Counted from the stretch's first letter, positions 22,647 to 32,247 are shown. The stretch: 34,609 nucleotides of DNA from GCA-2746235 sp049609225 (GCA_049609225.1 JBMYYH010000022.1:1-34609), one strand, 5' to 3'. Numbers and translations: made by a program. Notes: generated by a model from the letters alone, not told the origin.

Positions 22647-24346
22647 GACGTCCCCTAGGTGAGATTCTGATTGCCGCGAAGGCAATCACGGAAGATCAAT
22701 TGCGGGCCGCTTTGGCCCTGCAGAACCAGCGTTCCGTGCTGATCGGGCAGGCCCTGATCGAGACTGGCGCTACCGATGAGACCACGGTGTTCCGCGCCTT
22801 GGCCAAGCAGGCGGTCTTGCCTTTCGTGGACCTGACCGAGCGCACGCCGCCGGAGCGTCTCACCGAGCAGTTGGATGGCAAGGCAGCCTGGGAGTTGGAG
22901 GTGCTGCCGGTGGCTGAGAAGGGCGACAGCCTGGTCGTCGCGGTGGCCGATCCGCAAAAGGCGGTGGTGGTCGATACCCTCAACTTCCTGCTCGACCGCG
23001 AAGTCCTGCTGGCCTTGACCACACCCAGTGGTTTGAAGGCGGCGTTGACCAAGGTCTATGGCGCCCCCGAGGCTGCCGCTGGCCCGCAGACCACCCAGGA
23101 CGACGGCGACCACGAGGAATCTCCGGTAGTCCGTCTGGTGCATCGCATGTTCGATGAAGCGGTGGAACGTCGCGCATCGGATATTCACATCGAGCCCTTC
23201 GCCGATCGTGTGCGGATCCGTTACCGCATCGATGGCAAGCTGGTTGTTGCAGCCGAACATCCGGTCGAGGTATTCGCGCCACTGATCAGTCATATCAAAG
23301 TCAATGGTGGCCTCGACATCGCCGAGAAGCGACGTCCGCAAGATGGTCGCATCGAGCATCGCAGCATGGGCCGCGAGTTGGATGTGCGTGTGTCGGTCCT
23401 GCCGACCAGTCACGGCCAGACCTGCGTGATGCGTTTGTTGGATAAGGATGCCAACTTGCTGTCCTTGCCGGATCTCGGCTTGGATGAATCGGCGCATGCT
23501 TGGTTCCGCAAGTTGATCGAGCGTCCGCATGGCATCTTCCTGGTCACGGGCCCGACGGGTTCCGGTAAGACCACCACTCTGTATGCCGCACTGCAGACCC
23601 TGAACCGGCCGGACAAGAAGATCCTCACGGTGGAGGATCCGGTGGAATACCGCATCCCTGGCATCAACCAGGTGCAGGTGCATCCGCATATCGGTCTCGA
23701 CTTCTCGCGGGTGCTGCGGGCTTTTTTGCGTCAAGCGCCCAACGTGGTGTTGGTCGGTGAGATCCGTGACCGCGAGACGGCAGAAGTCGCCATTCAGGCA
23801 TCCCTCACCGGTCACATCGTGTTCAGTACCGTGCACACCAATGATGCACCGAGTGCGGTCACGCGTCTGCTCGACATGGGCGTGCCACCCTTCCTGATCG
23901 CGACTTCGCTGCAGGGGGTGCTGGCCCAACGCCTGATGCGACGCTTGTGCCCGGATTGCTCCAAGCCGCAAGCACCGAGTGTGCTCGACCAGCAGATCCT
24001 GGGCGTCGCGCCGGCGCAGGAAGTGCAGCGGCCCGTCGGTTGTCGGAAGTGCAATGGCACCGGCTATCGCGGACGCATCGGCGCCTTCGAATGGCTCGAC
24101 ATGAATCAGGAACTGCGCGAAGCCCTGTTCCACTCCAAGGACCCCAATGACTTCGTCCACGCTGCCGGACAATCCGAGCAGTGGAAGCCGTTGGTCCGGG
24201 ATGCCGTCAGCAAGGCCAACAAAGGCATGACGTCGGTCGAGGAGGTCTTGCGTATCACTAAGGTGGCCATGCAGACCGAAGATGATGATGAGGCCGCCAA
24301 CTCGGTTGCCGGATCCGTTCCCCAGGAAGAAACGACCCATGAGTAA
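22643..24346 (+). CDS. pilB: PilB/GspE-family secretion and pilus assembly ATPase (copy 1)
   Basis: A 567-residue type II secretion / type IV pilus extension ATPase. N-terminal MshEN-like segment RPLGEILIAAKAITEDQLRAALALQ, then ASDIHIEPFADRVRIRYRIDG (N2 domain), Walker A GPTGSGKT (303-310), EDPVEYRIPG (Asp box), Walker B VVLVGEIRD (about 368-376), His box FSTVHTNDAP, and the four-Cys zinc site CPDC (437-440) and CRKCNGTGYRGR. The start is TTG 22643, which overlaps the TGA of the broken DUF1573 frame (TTGA); no better start lies near. RQAPN stands where RQDPD is usual, so the Walker B approach is slightly unusual. It overlaps pilT by eight bases. Confidence 0.92.
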   Translation: MRRPLGEILIAAKAITEDQLRAALALQNQRSVLIGQALIETGATDETTVFRALAKQAVLPFVDLTERTPPERLTEQLDGKAAWELEVLPVAEKGDSLVVAVADPQKAVVVDTLNFLLDREVLLALTTPSGLKAALTKVYGAPEAAAGPQTTQDDGDHEESPVVRLVHRMFDEAVERRASDIHIEPFADRVRIRYRIDGKLVVAAEHPVEVFAPLISHIKVNGGLDIAEKRRPQDGRIEHRSMGRELDVRVSVLPTSHGQTCVMRLLDKDANLLSLPDLGLDESAHAWFRKLIERPHGIFLVTGPTGSGKTTTLYAALQTLNRPDKKILTVEDPVEYRIPGINQVQVHPHIGLDFSRVLRAFLRQAPNVVLVGEIRDRETAEVAIQASLTGHIVFSTVHTNDAPSAVTRLLDMGVPPFLIATSLQGVLAQRLMRRLCPDCSKPQAPSVLDQQILGVAPAQEVQRPVGCRKCNGTGYRGRIGAFEWLDMNQELREALFHSKDPNDFVHAAGQSEQWKPLVRDAVSKANKGMTSVEEVLRITKVAMQTEDDDEAANSVAGSVPQEETTHE

Positions 24347-25412
24347 AATCATCAGCGGCAGTCTGCTCGACGAGTGGCTGCAATCCGTAGCCACCATGGA
24401 GGCTTCTGACCTCCACCTCGGCGCCCGACGTCGTCCCATGATGCGTGTCTCCGGCACCCTGCAGCCTTTGAGCGATGCCACGCTCACGGCCGAGCAGACC
24501 GAAGAGATCTGCCTCGGGATCGTCCCGGATAAGAAGGTCCAAGAAGCCCATGACACAGGTTCGTGTGACTTCTCCTTTGAGCATGGCGCCGACCGTTATC
24601 GCGCCAACGTCTTCCGCCAACGCGAATCCTGGGCGCTGGTCTGTCGTCGTCTGCCTTCCGATCGCCTGACCTTCGATCAGATCGGCGCGCCTCCGGTACT
24701 GAAGGCACTGGCGCACCTGCCGCGTGGCTTGATCCTCATCACCGGCCCGACCGGTTCCGGTAAGACCACCACCCTCGCTGCCCTGATCCACGAGATCAAC
24801 ATGGCGCGTTCGGAGCACATCATCACGCTGGAGGATCCGATCGAATTCCTGCATGAGTCGGAGAAGTCGGTGGTCAACCAACGTGAGATCGGGGAAGACA
24901 CCACGTCGTTCTCCGAAGCCTTGCGTCGCGTGCTGCGTCAAGACCCCGACGTCATCATGCTGGGTGAGATGCGCGACCTCGAAACGACGGCAGCCGCCAT
25001 CACCGCTGCAGAAACCGGTCACTTGGTGTTCGGTACCTTGCACACCACCGGAGCCGCGCGAACCGTCGACCGTATCATCGACCAATATCCGAAGGAGTCG
25101 CAGGAACAGGTGCGTGCGCAGCTGTCTGTCTCCTTGCAGGCAGTGGTCTCGCAGGTGCTCGTCCCCAAGGTCGAAGGCGGACGCAAAGGTGTGTTCGAGA
25201 TCATGGTGCGAAACAGCGCCATCGAGAACCACATCCGTAAGGGTGAGACCTTCAAGATCCCATCGGTCATGCAAACGCAACGCCGGATCGGCATGCAGCT
25301 GCTCGATGACCACCTCTTCGATCTCGTCAACGACGGCACGCTCGATAAGGATATGGCGTTGTCCTACGCGCAGCTCCCGAGTGACTTGCGTCAACGTCTG
25401 TCTACGGCATAA
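24339..25412 (+). CDS. pilT: PilT-family pilus retraction ATPase
   Basis: A 357-residue hexameric ATPase that powers type IV pilus retraction. It begins MSKIISGSLLDEW, keeps ASDLHLGARRRPMMRVSG, Walker A GPTGSGKT (136-143), ITLEDPIEFLH, RQDPDVIMLGEMRDLET (Walker B) and FGTLHTTGAART (His box), and near the end NSAIENHIRKGETFKIPSVMQT, the AIRNLIREGK-like segment of PilT proteins. An open frame extends 57 bases upstream but overlaps pilB, so ATG 24339 is used (eight-base overlap). Placed between two PilB-type ATPases and before PilC, so one locus encodes both extension and retraction. Confidence 0.93.
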   Translation: MSKIISGSLLDEWLQSVATMEASDLHLGARRRPMMRVSGTLQPLSDATLTAEQTEEICLGIVPDKKVQEAHDTGSCDFSFEHGADRYRANVFRQRESWALVCRRLPSDRLTFDQIGAPPVLKALAHLPRGLILITGPTGSGKTTTLAALIHEINMARSEHIITLEDPIEFLHESEKSVVNQREIGEDTTSFSEALRRVLRQDPDVIMLGEMRDLETTAAAITAAETGHLVFGTLHTTGAARTVDRIIDQYPKESQEQVRAQLSVSLQAVVSQVLVPKVEGGRKGVFEIMVRNSAIENHIRKGETFKIPSVMQTQRRIGMQLLDDHLFDLVNDGTLDKDMALSYAQLPSDLRQRLSTA

Positions 25413-25420
25413 ACGGAAGC

Positions 25421-27049
25421 ATGGCGGAAACCCATCAACTGCTCGGCAAGATCCTGGTTGACCTCGGTGTCATCGGGATGGGGCAGGTTCAGGCTGCGCT
25501 GTCGGAGCAACGTCGCATGGGCGGGCGCATCGGCGAGATCCTGCTCAAGAAAGAGGCCATCACCAGCGAGGATCTCTCGCGAGCCTTGGCCATCCAGCAG
25601 GGGTTGGAGTGGATTCCAGAGAGTGAACTGCGTCCGGATGAAGATGCGGTTGGATTGCTCGATGGGGGGACTGCGCGTGCCTTCGGCGCCTTGCCTTTGC
25701 AGCAGAAAGGTGGCGTCTTGCGCGTGGCGATTGCCGATCCAGACACGTTGCCGCTCCTGAGTGATCTGGAAAGCATCAGTGGTTGTCGCGTCGAGGCGGT
25801 CTTGTCCTCTCCAGATGCCTTGGCCGAGGCGGTCGAGAATGCCTATCGCAAAGTTGCAGATGCCAAGGCTGCAGCCGAAGTCGAAGCCAGTGAAGCTGCG
25901 CCGATCGTGCGTCTGCTGGAATCGATCCTCACGCGCGCCGTCCGCGACAAGGCGGCAGACATCCACTTTGAGCCTTATCAAGGCAGCTTCCGCATCCGCA
26001 TGCGGAGTGATGGTGTGCTTTATGAGATCGATCCACCGCCCGCACATCTGGCGGTGTCGATCGTGTCGCGGATCAAGGTGCTGGCCGACCTCGACATCTC
26101 GGAAACGCGCATGCCGCAGGATGGCCGCATCGAGTTGATCCTCGATAACCACAAGATCGACTTCCGTGTTTCGACCGTGCCCACGCAAGGCGGGGAGAGT
26201 GTGGTGCTGCGACTGCTCGACCGCAGAAACCTGCAGCTTGATCTCAGCATCCTCGGCTTGACTGAAAGTGAAGATACGCAGATGCGCGACTTCATCAGTC
26301 GGCCGCACGGCATCATCCTGGTCACCGGCCCGACGGGTTCGGGTAAGACCACCACGCTTTACTCACTCTTGAGTCAGGTCAACGATGCCGAGACCAAAGT
26401 GCTCACGGTGGAAGACCCGGTCGAATACGAGCTCGATGGGGTGGTCCAGGTGCCGGTCAATGATGAGATTGGCGTCAACTATGGTCGCATCCTGCGCACC
26501 ATGCTGCGGCAGGACCCGGACATCATCATGATCGGTGAAATCCGCGACCCAGAGACCGCACAGATCGCGGTGGAAGCCGCACTGACCGGTCACTTGGTGC
26601 TGAGTACCTTGCACACTAATGATGCACCTTCGACCGTCACGCGGATGGTCGACCTCGGCGTGGAACCCTTCCTGTTGGCCGCCACCATGGAAGGCATCGT
26701 CGCCCAACGCCTGGTCCGTAAGGTCTGCACCCAGTGCACCGAGTCCTATGTGCCTGAAAAGGATGTGCAGGATCAGCTCGGTTTGCCCGCGGATGAGAGC
26801 TTCCAGCGCGGCGCTGGCTGCGAGCCCTGTCACTTCACGGGTTACTCCGGGCGTACCGCGATCTATGAAGTGCTACCCATGGATGCCGGAATCAAAGAGG
26901 CATTCCTCCAGAACCCAAGCACCCTGGTCTTGCGCGACCAAGCCCGGAAGCGCAAGATGCAGACCCTGAGAGAGCGCGGCCTAGCGCTCGCCCGAGAAGG
27001 AAAGACCACTCCTGAAGAGGTCCTCCACGGGACACAGGGCGAAGAATAG
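25421..27049 (+). CDS. pilB: PilB/GspE-family ATPase (copy 2) with tandem MshEN motifs
   Basis: A 542-residue assembly ATPase. Residues 7-30 (LLGKILVDLGVIGMGQVQAALSEQ) and 36-60 (RIGEILLKKEAITSEDLSRALAIQQ) are two tandem copies of the RLGxxLxxxGxIxxxxLxxALxxQ motif that binds cyclic-di-GMP in MshE-type ATPases; the first lacks Arg. Then AADIHFEPYQGSFRIRMRSDG, Walker A GPTGSGKT (303-310), EDPVEYELDG, RQDPDIIMIGEIRDPET, LSTLHTNDAP, and the zinc cysteines CTQC and CEPC. The Walker A position matches copy 1, but the motor region differs enough to suggest separate duties or different assembly targets. Spacing is eight bases after pilT and six before pilC. Confidence 0.93.
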   Translation: MAETHQLLGKILVDLGVIGMGQVQAALSEQRRMGGRIGEILLKKEAITSEDLSRALAIQQGLEWIPESELRPDEDAVGLLDGGTARAFGALPLQQKGGVLRVAIADPDTLPLLSDLESISGCRVEAVLSSPDALAEAVENAYRKVADAKAAAEVEASEAAPIVRLLESILTRAVRDKAADIHFEPYQGSFRIRMRSDGVLYEIDPPPAHLAVSIVSRIKVLADLDISETRMPQDGRIELILDNHKIDFRVSTVPTQGGESVVLRLLDRRNLQLDLSILGLTESEDTQMRDFISRPHGIILVTGPTGSGKTTTLYSLLSQVNDAETKVLTVEDPVEYELDGVVQVPVNDEIGVNYGRILRTMLRQDPDIIMIGEIRDPETAQIAVEAALTGHLVLSTLHTNDAPSTVTRMVDLGVEPFLLAATMEGIVAQRLVRKVCTQCTESYVPEKDVQDQLGLPADESFQRGAGCEPCHFTGYSGRTAIYEVLPMDAGIKEAFLQNPSTLVLRDQARKRKMQTLRERGLALAREGKTTPEEVLHGTQGEE

Positions 27050-27055
27050 ACCCGA

Positions 27056-28201
27056 ATGGCCCGAATCCAGCGCAAGGTACCCGCCGCCCGTCCCGCAAAG
27101 CGGAGTTCCCAATCCGAGCCTTCGGATGGGGATAGTCAGGTCTTGGTGAAGCGGAAGGTGCCGCTGAAGCACATCGTGCAGTTCACGCGGATGCTGGCCA
27201 CCATGACCGAAGCGGGTCTGCCAATCTTGCGTAACCTGCGGATCCTCGCCGAGCAGTGGCCGGAAGGTCGCTTCCGTGATTCGATCCTCGATGCGGGAGA
27301 CCTGGTCGAAGAGGGCCAGCCCCTGAGTGATGCTCTGGCCCAATCTCCAGAGGTCTACGATGAGCTGTACGTCAACATGGCACGCGCTGGTGAGGCCGGC
27401 GGTGTGTTGGATACGGTATTCAACCGACTCGCGAACTTCCTGGAGCGAGCGCAAGCCGTCCGCGACAAGACCAAGTCGGCACTGACCTACCCGGTGGTGA
27501 TCTTCTTCGTGGCGATCTCGGTGGTCTCCGCCCTGATGCTGTTCGTGATCCCGAAGTTCGCCGAGCTCTACAACGATATGGATATGACCCTGCCGAAACT
27601 CACGCAGGTCATGATCGATATCAGTAACTTCATGCTGGCCTACTGGTGGGGCGTGTTGGGTGTGCCGATCCTGATTTGGGTCGGGCATATGCTGCTTTAC
27701 CGTCGTAGTTATGGTTATCGCCGCGGCTGCCACGCCTTGGAGATTCGTCTGCCGTTGATCGGCGGTCTGGTGGAGAAGAGTCAGGTCTCGCGTTTCTCGA
27801 CCACCTTCGGCACCCTGATCGCTTCCGGTGTGCCGCACCTGGAAGCCTTCACCATCACCCGTGGCGCTCTCACCAACGAGGTCTACCGCGAGTCGGTCGA
27901 CGACATCAAGGAAGAGGTCCGCGAAGGTGAAGCGATTGCCGCATCGCTCGAATCTTCCGGCCGTTTCGATGACCTGGTCGTCGCCATGGTGGAAGTGGGC
28001 GAGGAGACCGGTGAGCTGGATCGCATGTGCATGCGCATTGGCGACAGCTATGAAGAGCAATACACCCGTTCGCTCGACAACCTGCTGAAGCTCATCGAGC
28101 CGATCATGCTGATCCTGTTGGCTGGCCTGGTCGGATCGATCGCGTTGTCGCTGTTCCTGCCGCTGTTCAAGCTGCTGGAAGAGTTCGGCGCTCAGGCATG
28201 A
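27056..28201 (+). CDS. pilC: PilC/GspF-family inner membrane platform protein
   Basis: A 381-residue platform protein to which PilB and PilT dock. It has a basic N-terminal tail, then two GspF domains: VQFTRMLATMTEAGLPILRNLRILAEQ ... EAGGVLDTVFNRLANFLE and VSRFSTTFGTLIASGVPHLEAFTITRG ... VGEETGELDRMCMRIGDSYEEQ. Three membrane segments are visible: ALTYPVVIFFVAISVVSALMLF, GVLGVPILIWVGHMLLY and IMLILLAGLVGSIALSLFLP. It overlaps the kinase gene by ATGA (28198-28201). Together with the three ATPases this is the motor half of a pilus machine; pilins, PilM-N-O and secretin are not in the window. Confidence 0.95.
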   Translation: MARIQRKVPAARPAKRSSQSEPSDGDSQVLVKRKVPLKHIVQFTRMLATMTEAGLPILRNLRILAEQWPEGRFRDSILDAGDLVEEGQPLSDALAQSPEVYDELYVNMARAGEAGGVLDTVFNRLANFLERAQAVRDKTKSALTYPVVIFFVAISVVSALMLFVIPKFAELYNDMDMTLPKLTQVMIDISNFMLAYWWGVLGVPILIWVGHMLLYRRSYGYRRGCHALEIRLPLIGGLVEKSQVSRFSTTFGTLIASGVPHLEAFTITRGALTNEVYRESVDDIKEEVREGEAIAASLESSGRFDDLVVAMVEVGEETGELDRMCMRIGDSYEEQYTRSLDNLLKLIEPIMLILLAGLVGSIALSLFLPLFKLLEEFGAQA

Positions 28202-29691
28202 GCCTGCGTCTGCGCCTCACCCTCGCGTTGGTCTTGGTCAACGCGTTGGTGCTTGGTTCCCTGGCATGGTGGGTCGCTGGCCGCGAAGGACAGCGCCAAG
28301 ACCAGGAGGAGCAACGGCGTTTGGTGTTGGAAGACCGCCTGGCGCAGTTGGCGGTGCCGCGATTTCGTCCTTCCGAGATCGGAGACTTGTCGAAGATGCT
28401 CGACTGGCCGTTGTGGTCGCAATTCGAGGATGCGCTCATCATCGACACGCGCGTGCTCGACCTCGGTGAAGCCAAGGTCCCGATCGGCACCTTCTTGAAC
28501 CCACGTGGCCGACGTCATCGCAAGGCCGACTTCCCCTTGGCGGAAATCACCAAGGCAGTGGTCGAGGCCACGCAACAGAACCGTTCCATCCAGGTCGCTA
28601 CGGGTTTGGCGATTCCACTTTCGGCTTATCAACCCTTCGCGGAAGAGCAGCGTCCGTGGGGCGGGTTGTATGTGGACTTGAGTCTGCAGGAGAATGGCGA
28701 GAACCTGATGGGTAAGGTGTTGTTGGCGGCATTGGCCAGCACCCTGGTCTCGGCATTCCTGATCGTGTGGTTATTGAGCCGCATGGTGTTGCGTCCGGTC
28801 GAACGCTTGGTGGATGTGACCCGCTCCTTCGATGGCGGCGGACGTCCGCGTGACCTGCCCGATCAGGGTGCAGCGGAAGTGGTGAACCTGTCGCGTTCCT
28901 TCGGCCAGATGATGGAACGCATTTCCGGTTTCCAGGGAGAGTTGGAATCCGAAGTGGCCCGCGCGACGCAACGGGCGGTGGCTGCCGACCGCGTGGCTGC
29001 ACATCGCGAACGCATGGCCGCGATGGGTACCTTGGCCGCGGGTGTCGCGCATGAGATCAACAGTCCCTTGGCGGGTGCCTTGTATGGCCTGGAAGTGCTC
29101 CGACGCGAAGCCTCCGGTGCCGAAGCCGCGCAATATGGAGATCTGATGCAGGAGGCCTTGGAGCGCATCCGCGATCTGGTGCAACGCTTGTTGCAGTTGT
29201 CGCCGGGCAAGGCCGAAGTCGCGCGTTGTCCTTTGGATGCCTTGGTGGAAGACCTCCAGACCTTCTTGGCCAGTCGTCTGCAGGATCGGGATTTCGAAAT
29301 CACCATGCCGGAGGAAGGCTTGGAGATCGGCGCCGCACGAGGAGACTTGTTCCCGTTGCTCCTGAACCTCCTGCAGAACGCGCTCGATAGCCTCGATAGT
29401 CATGCCTCCGACGTCCGCGGCCGAATCCACATCCTCGCCGAGACTTCCGCCGATGGGGGATGTCGTTTGGCGCTGCAGGACAATGGTCCAGGCGCCCCCA
29501 CGGAGATCCTGCCGCATCTGTTCGAGCCATTCGTGACGTCGAAAGATGTCGGTAGTGGCACCGGCCTTGGTTTGGCCTTGGCCCACGCCACCATGCAACG
29601 TCTGGGGGGCGCGATCGAAGCGCAGAACTTGAAGGCCGGTGGCTTTGAGGTAATCTTAACCTTCCCACCTCCGACGGTGGAGGATACCTAA
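28198..29691 (+). CDS. Membrane sensor histidine kinase
   Basis: A 497-residue kinase. TM1 spans residues about 5-27 and TM2 about 174-194, with a roughly 145-residue outside sensor domain between. A HAMP-like linker follows, then the H box AAGVAHEINSPL with phosphoacceptor His285, the N box LLLNLLQNALDSL, G1 LQDNGPGAP, the F box LFEPFVTSK and G2 GSGTGLGLALA. The H-box form HEINSPL is shared by kinases of NtrB/ZraS type. It is coupled to pilC (ATGA) and likely senses something about the envelope or pili. No response regulator gene is found in the window. Confidence 0.92.
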   Translation: MSLRLRLTLALVLVNALVLGSLAWWVAGREGQRQDQEEQRRLVLEDRLAQLAVPRFRPSEIGDLSKMLDWPLWSQFEDALIIDTRVLDLGEAKVPIGTFLNPRGRRHRKADFPLAEITKAVVEATQQNRSIQVATGLAIPLSAYQPFAEEQRPWGGLYVDLSLQENGENLMGKVLLAALASTLVSAFLIVWLLSRMVLRPVERLVDVTRSFDGGGRPRDLPDQGAAEVVNLSRSFGQMMERISGFQGELESEVARATQRAVAADRVAAHRERMAAMGTLAAGVAHEINSPLAGALYGLEVLRREASGAEAAQYGDLMQEALERIRDLVQRLLQLSPGKAEVARCPLDALVEDLQTFLASRLQDRDFEITMPEEGLEIGAARGDLFPLLLNLLQNALDSLDSHASDVRGRIHILAETSADGGCRLALQDNGPGAPTEILPHLFEPFVTSKDVGSGTGLGLALAHATMQRLGGAIEAQNLKAGGFEVILTFPPPTVEDT

Positions 29692-29693
29692 GC

Positions 29694-30917
29694 ATGGATT
29701 CCTCATTGTTTGGATTGTTAGCCTTGCTGTTCGGCTCCGCTTGGTTTGCGGGGGCCGAGGCTTCTCTATTCACATTGGCTTCCGTCGGCAGTAAGTCCCA
29801 AGGTGTACCCGTGGTGGCGCGGCGCTTGATGCGTGATCAGGTGGGTGTGTTAACCACCATCCTGTGTACGAACTTGTCGATCAACCTCGCCTACTTTGCA
29901 GCGAGCCATCGTTTCGCCTCGAACTATGCTGCGACCACAGCAACCTTAATCCAACTTGGCGCGGTGTTGGTCATCGTGATGTTCGGTGAAATCCTGCCGA
30001 AGGTGCTTGGCAACCGCCACCCGCGGGTGGTCGGTAGCATTCTGTTGGTTCCGGTGGGGGTCCTATATGTGATTCTTGGTCCGATTCTGCGCCCCTTCGG
30101 TAGACGCTGGGCTGCTCGCGCCGCGCGTCCGGAGCCACTCGATACCGCACAGGCCGCCGACCTTTTGGAGGAGGGGGAAGCGCAGATCCTCGATAGCCAT
30201 GAACTGGATTTGGTCAGCCATCTGTTGGAATTAGGCGAGCTGCGCGCGGGAGCCTTGCGCTTACCCTTGTCGGAGGTGCCACAAGTCGCCGCGATGCGTC
30301 CACTGCGGGCGGAATTGCGTCGCTTGGAAACCGAAGACATCCCTTGGGCCGCGGTGACCCACGCCAATGGGGAAGTCGTCGGCATCTTGGATCGTGCGCG
30401 CCTGCCCAAAGGCATCCTGGTGCGCGATGCAATGGGGGCGGTTCCAGTGCTACCGGAAGTCGCACCGGTGGCCAATGGAGTGCAGTTACTGGCGAAGAGC
30501 GGTACGCCCTTTGTCCTGCTCGTCGATGAATACGGACAATCCGCCGGCATCATCCAACGCGGCCGCTGGGCCGACACCCTGCTCGATCGTCTGTCCGCCG
30601 CCGACCTTGCCGGACGTGCACCGATTCGCGTCGGCCGTGCGGGACACTGGGAGGTCGAAGCGACCTTGCCATTGCATGACTTCGAAGATCGTTTCGGTGA
30701 TCCTGGCGTGGCCGATGTCCGCGTCGACACCATCGGTGGTCTGGTCGCGGAGAAGCTCGGACGCATGGCAGAGGTCGGGGATACCGTCGTCTCCGAACAA
30801 GATGGCCGACGCTACACCTTGACCGTCCTGACTTGCTCGGAAACGCGCCCGCTGTCGTTGGAAGTCTCGGTCGAAGATGTGGAGGAGGAGATCGATCCAG
30901 AGGGGGAAGTCTCATGA
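29694..30917 (+). CDS. CNNM/CorC-type membrane protein with CBS and CorC_HlyC domains
   Basis: A 407-residue protein. Residues about 1-135 form a DUF21/CNNM membrane domain (WFAGAEASLFTLASVG, TTILCTNLSINLAYF, VIVMFGEILPKVLGNRHP), residues about 200-300 a CBS pair (VLLVDEYGQSAGIIQRG), and about 310-400 a CorC_HlyC domain (DTIGGLVAEKLGRMAEVGDTVVSEQDGRRYTLTVL). Family members are linked to Mg2+ or other divalent ion transport and efflux. The gene overlaps a second CNNM gene by ATGA, so a hetero-oligomer is plausible. Placement after the kinase looks like ordinary operon extension. Confidence 0.88.
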   Translation: MDSSLFGLLALLFGSAWFAGAEASLFTLASVGSKSQGVPVVARRLMRDQVGVLTTILCTNLSINLAYFAASHRFASNYAATTATLIQLGAVLVIVMFGEILPKVLGNRHPRVVGSILLVPVGVLYVILGPILRPFGRRWAARAARPEPLDTAQAADLLEEGEAQILDSHELDLVSHLLELGELRAGALRLPLSEVPQVAAMRPLRAELRRLETEDIPWAAVTHANGEVVGILDRARLPKGILVRDAMGAVPVLPEVAPVANGVQLLAKSGTPFVLLVDEYGQSAGIIQRGRWADTLLDRLSAADLAGRAPIRVGRAGHWEVEATLPLHDFEDRFGDPGVADVRVDTIGGLVAEKLGRMAEVGDTVVSEQDGRRYTLTVLTCSETRPLSLEVSVEDVEEEIDPEGEVS

Positions 30918-31864
30918 CCTTCACTCTGTTCATGCTCCTCTTCGCAATCGCCGCATCCGCCATGTTCGCGGGTTCGGAAACGGGTTTTTACAGCATGAAC
31001 CGTTTGCGTCTGCGCCATGATGCGCGCCAATCCCGCAGTGCGGCCATGTTGGAGCGCGTCGTGCGTTCGCCCAGTGCCTTCCTCGCAACGCTCCTGATCG
31101 GCAACAACCTCGCCAATGATGCTGCCGTCAAAGCCGCCGGCCAACTGTGTGCGCAGTTCGGTCTCGAGCGTCCAGAGTTTTGGGGCGCCTTGCTGCTCAC
31201 GCCGATTATCTTCCTGTTCGGTGAAGTCCTGCCGAAGCAAGTCATCCTCGCCTCCCCGCGACGCATGTTTTCGATGGCCGGCCCCTTGGCCCTGTGCCGC
31301 ATCGTGTTCTGGCCCGTCACCGCACCGCTCGCCGCCTTCGCCCGACGTCTGGAAGGCGAGGAAGGTTCTAGCCTTCTCGCACGCAGTCAGTTCGAGGCCT
31401 TGCTGGAGGAGGGCGAACAGCAGGCACCCGGCGAAGCCCGCGTGATGACCGCCGCCTTGCGCGCCCTCGATTCCAAAGGTAAAGGTCTGCGCCCCTTCCT
31501 GCGCACCGACCTGCCGACGCTGAAGCCCACCGACACCGTCGACGCCGCCCGCACCGTGCTCTCCAACAGCGCGGAGACCTTGGCCTTGGTCCCCATGGAC
31601 GGTGAGAACAAGGCTCCAGGCCTACTCCTGGGTTCTCACCTTGCCCTCGCCAGCTCCGAAGCCAGCCTCACCTCCCTGGCCCTCCCACTGTCCAGTCTGC
31701 CCGACGACCTCGATTTCGCAGGCGGCCTCACCCGCCTGCGCGCCCTAGGCGTGGCATTCGCCTGGGTTGAGAAACCGGGGGAGTGGGCGGGACTATGGGA
31801 TCTCGAATATGCTCTAGCCAGCCTGTTGGCGCCCACCCCGTCCTCCGCGAATCCCGCATCATGA
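30914..31864 (+). CDS. CNNM/DUF21-type membrane protein, shorter paralog
   Basis: A 316-residue protein related to the preceding gene. Its membrane domain has MFAGSETGFYSMNRLRLRHDAR, LLIGNNLANDAAVKAAG and IIFLFGEVLPKQVILASPRR, all typical of DUF21. The CBS region is degenerate and the CorC_HlyC end is missing, being replaced by a short tail with WAGLWDLEYALASLL. It starts ATGA inside the preceding gene and overlaps the next small gene the same way. Probably a partner subunit in ion transport. Confidence 0.85.
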   Translation: MTFTLFMLLFAIAASAMFAGSETGFYSMNRLRLRHDARQSRSAAMLERVVRSPSAFLATLLIGNNLANDAAVKAAGQLCAQFGLERPEFWGALLLTPIIFLFGEVLPKQVILASPRRMFSMAGPLALCRIVFWPVTAPLAAFARRLEGEEGSSLLARSQFEALLEEGEQQAPGEARVMTAALRALDSKGKGLRPFLRTDLPTLKPTDTVDAARTVLSNSAETLALVPMDGENKAPGLLLGSHLALASSEASLTSLALPLSSLPDDLDFAGGLTRLRALGVAFAWVEKPGEWAGLWDLEYALASLLAPTPSSANPAS

Positions 31865-32247
31865 ATTCCTTCACCGCCCGCACCCTGATCGTGCTGCTCG
31901 CCTTCGTGGCCGGCGCCGCCGCCATGCGCCTGTTCCTGCCACCAGACGTCCATGCAGCCCCAAGCGACAGCGGAAAGCGCTATGTCGCCGTGACCGGGCC
32001 GTACCAGGATGGCGTCAGCCTGCTCTATGTGCTGGATCAGCACACCCAGCATCTGGCGGTCTATGAGGCCCGTGGTGGTGCTGCAAACAGCCACCGCGTG
32101 ATGTTTGTGGGGGCCCGCAACATCGAATTGGATACCCAGCTCGATGGTTTTAACGACGAATCCGAGTATTCGCACCAGGCGCTGGAGGCCGAGTTCCTGA
32201 AATCCGGCATTTTGGAGCCCGAAGACAGCACTAAGGCCGGCGGATAA
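31861..32247 (+). CDS. Small exported or membrane-anchored protein of unknown function
   Basis: A 128-residue protein with one N-terminal hydrophobic segment (TLIVLLAFVAGAAAMRLFLP), possibly a signal anchor with a cleavage site after VHA. The rest is a small domain with YVAVTGPYQDGVSLLYVLDQHTQHLAVYEARGG and VMFVGARNIELDTQLDGFNDESEY. It starts ATGA inside the second CNNM gene, so it belongs to that operon and is probably its last gene. No family recognised; similar short exported proteins with a repeated LYVLD-type strand exist in planctomycetes, from memory only. Confidence 0.65.
   Translation: MNSFTARTLIVLLAFVAGAAAMRLFLPPDVHAAPSDSGKRYVAVTGPYQDGVSLLYVLDQHTQHLAVYEARGGAANSHRVMFVGARNIELDTQLDGFNDESEYSHQALEAEFLKSGILEPEDSTKAGG

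Noticed and set aside
22655..24556. A 633-codon open frame on the minus strand
   Set aside because: It lies fully opposite pilB and the start of pilT, which have complete family motifs; the long antisense frame is a product of high GC and codon bias.
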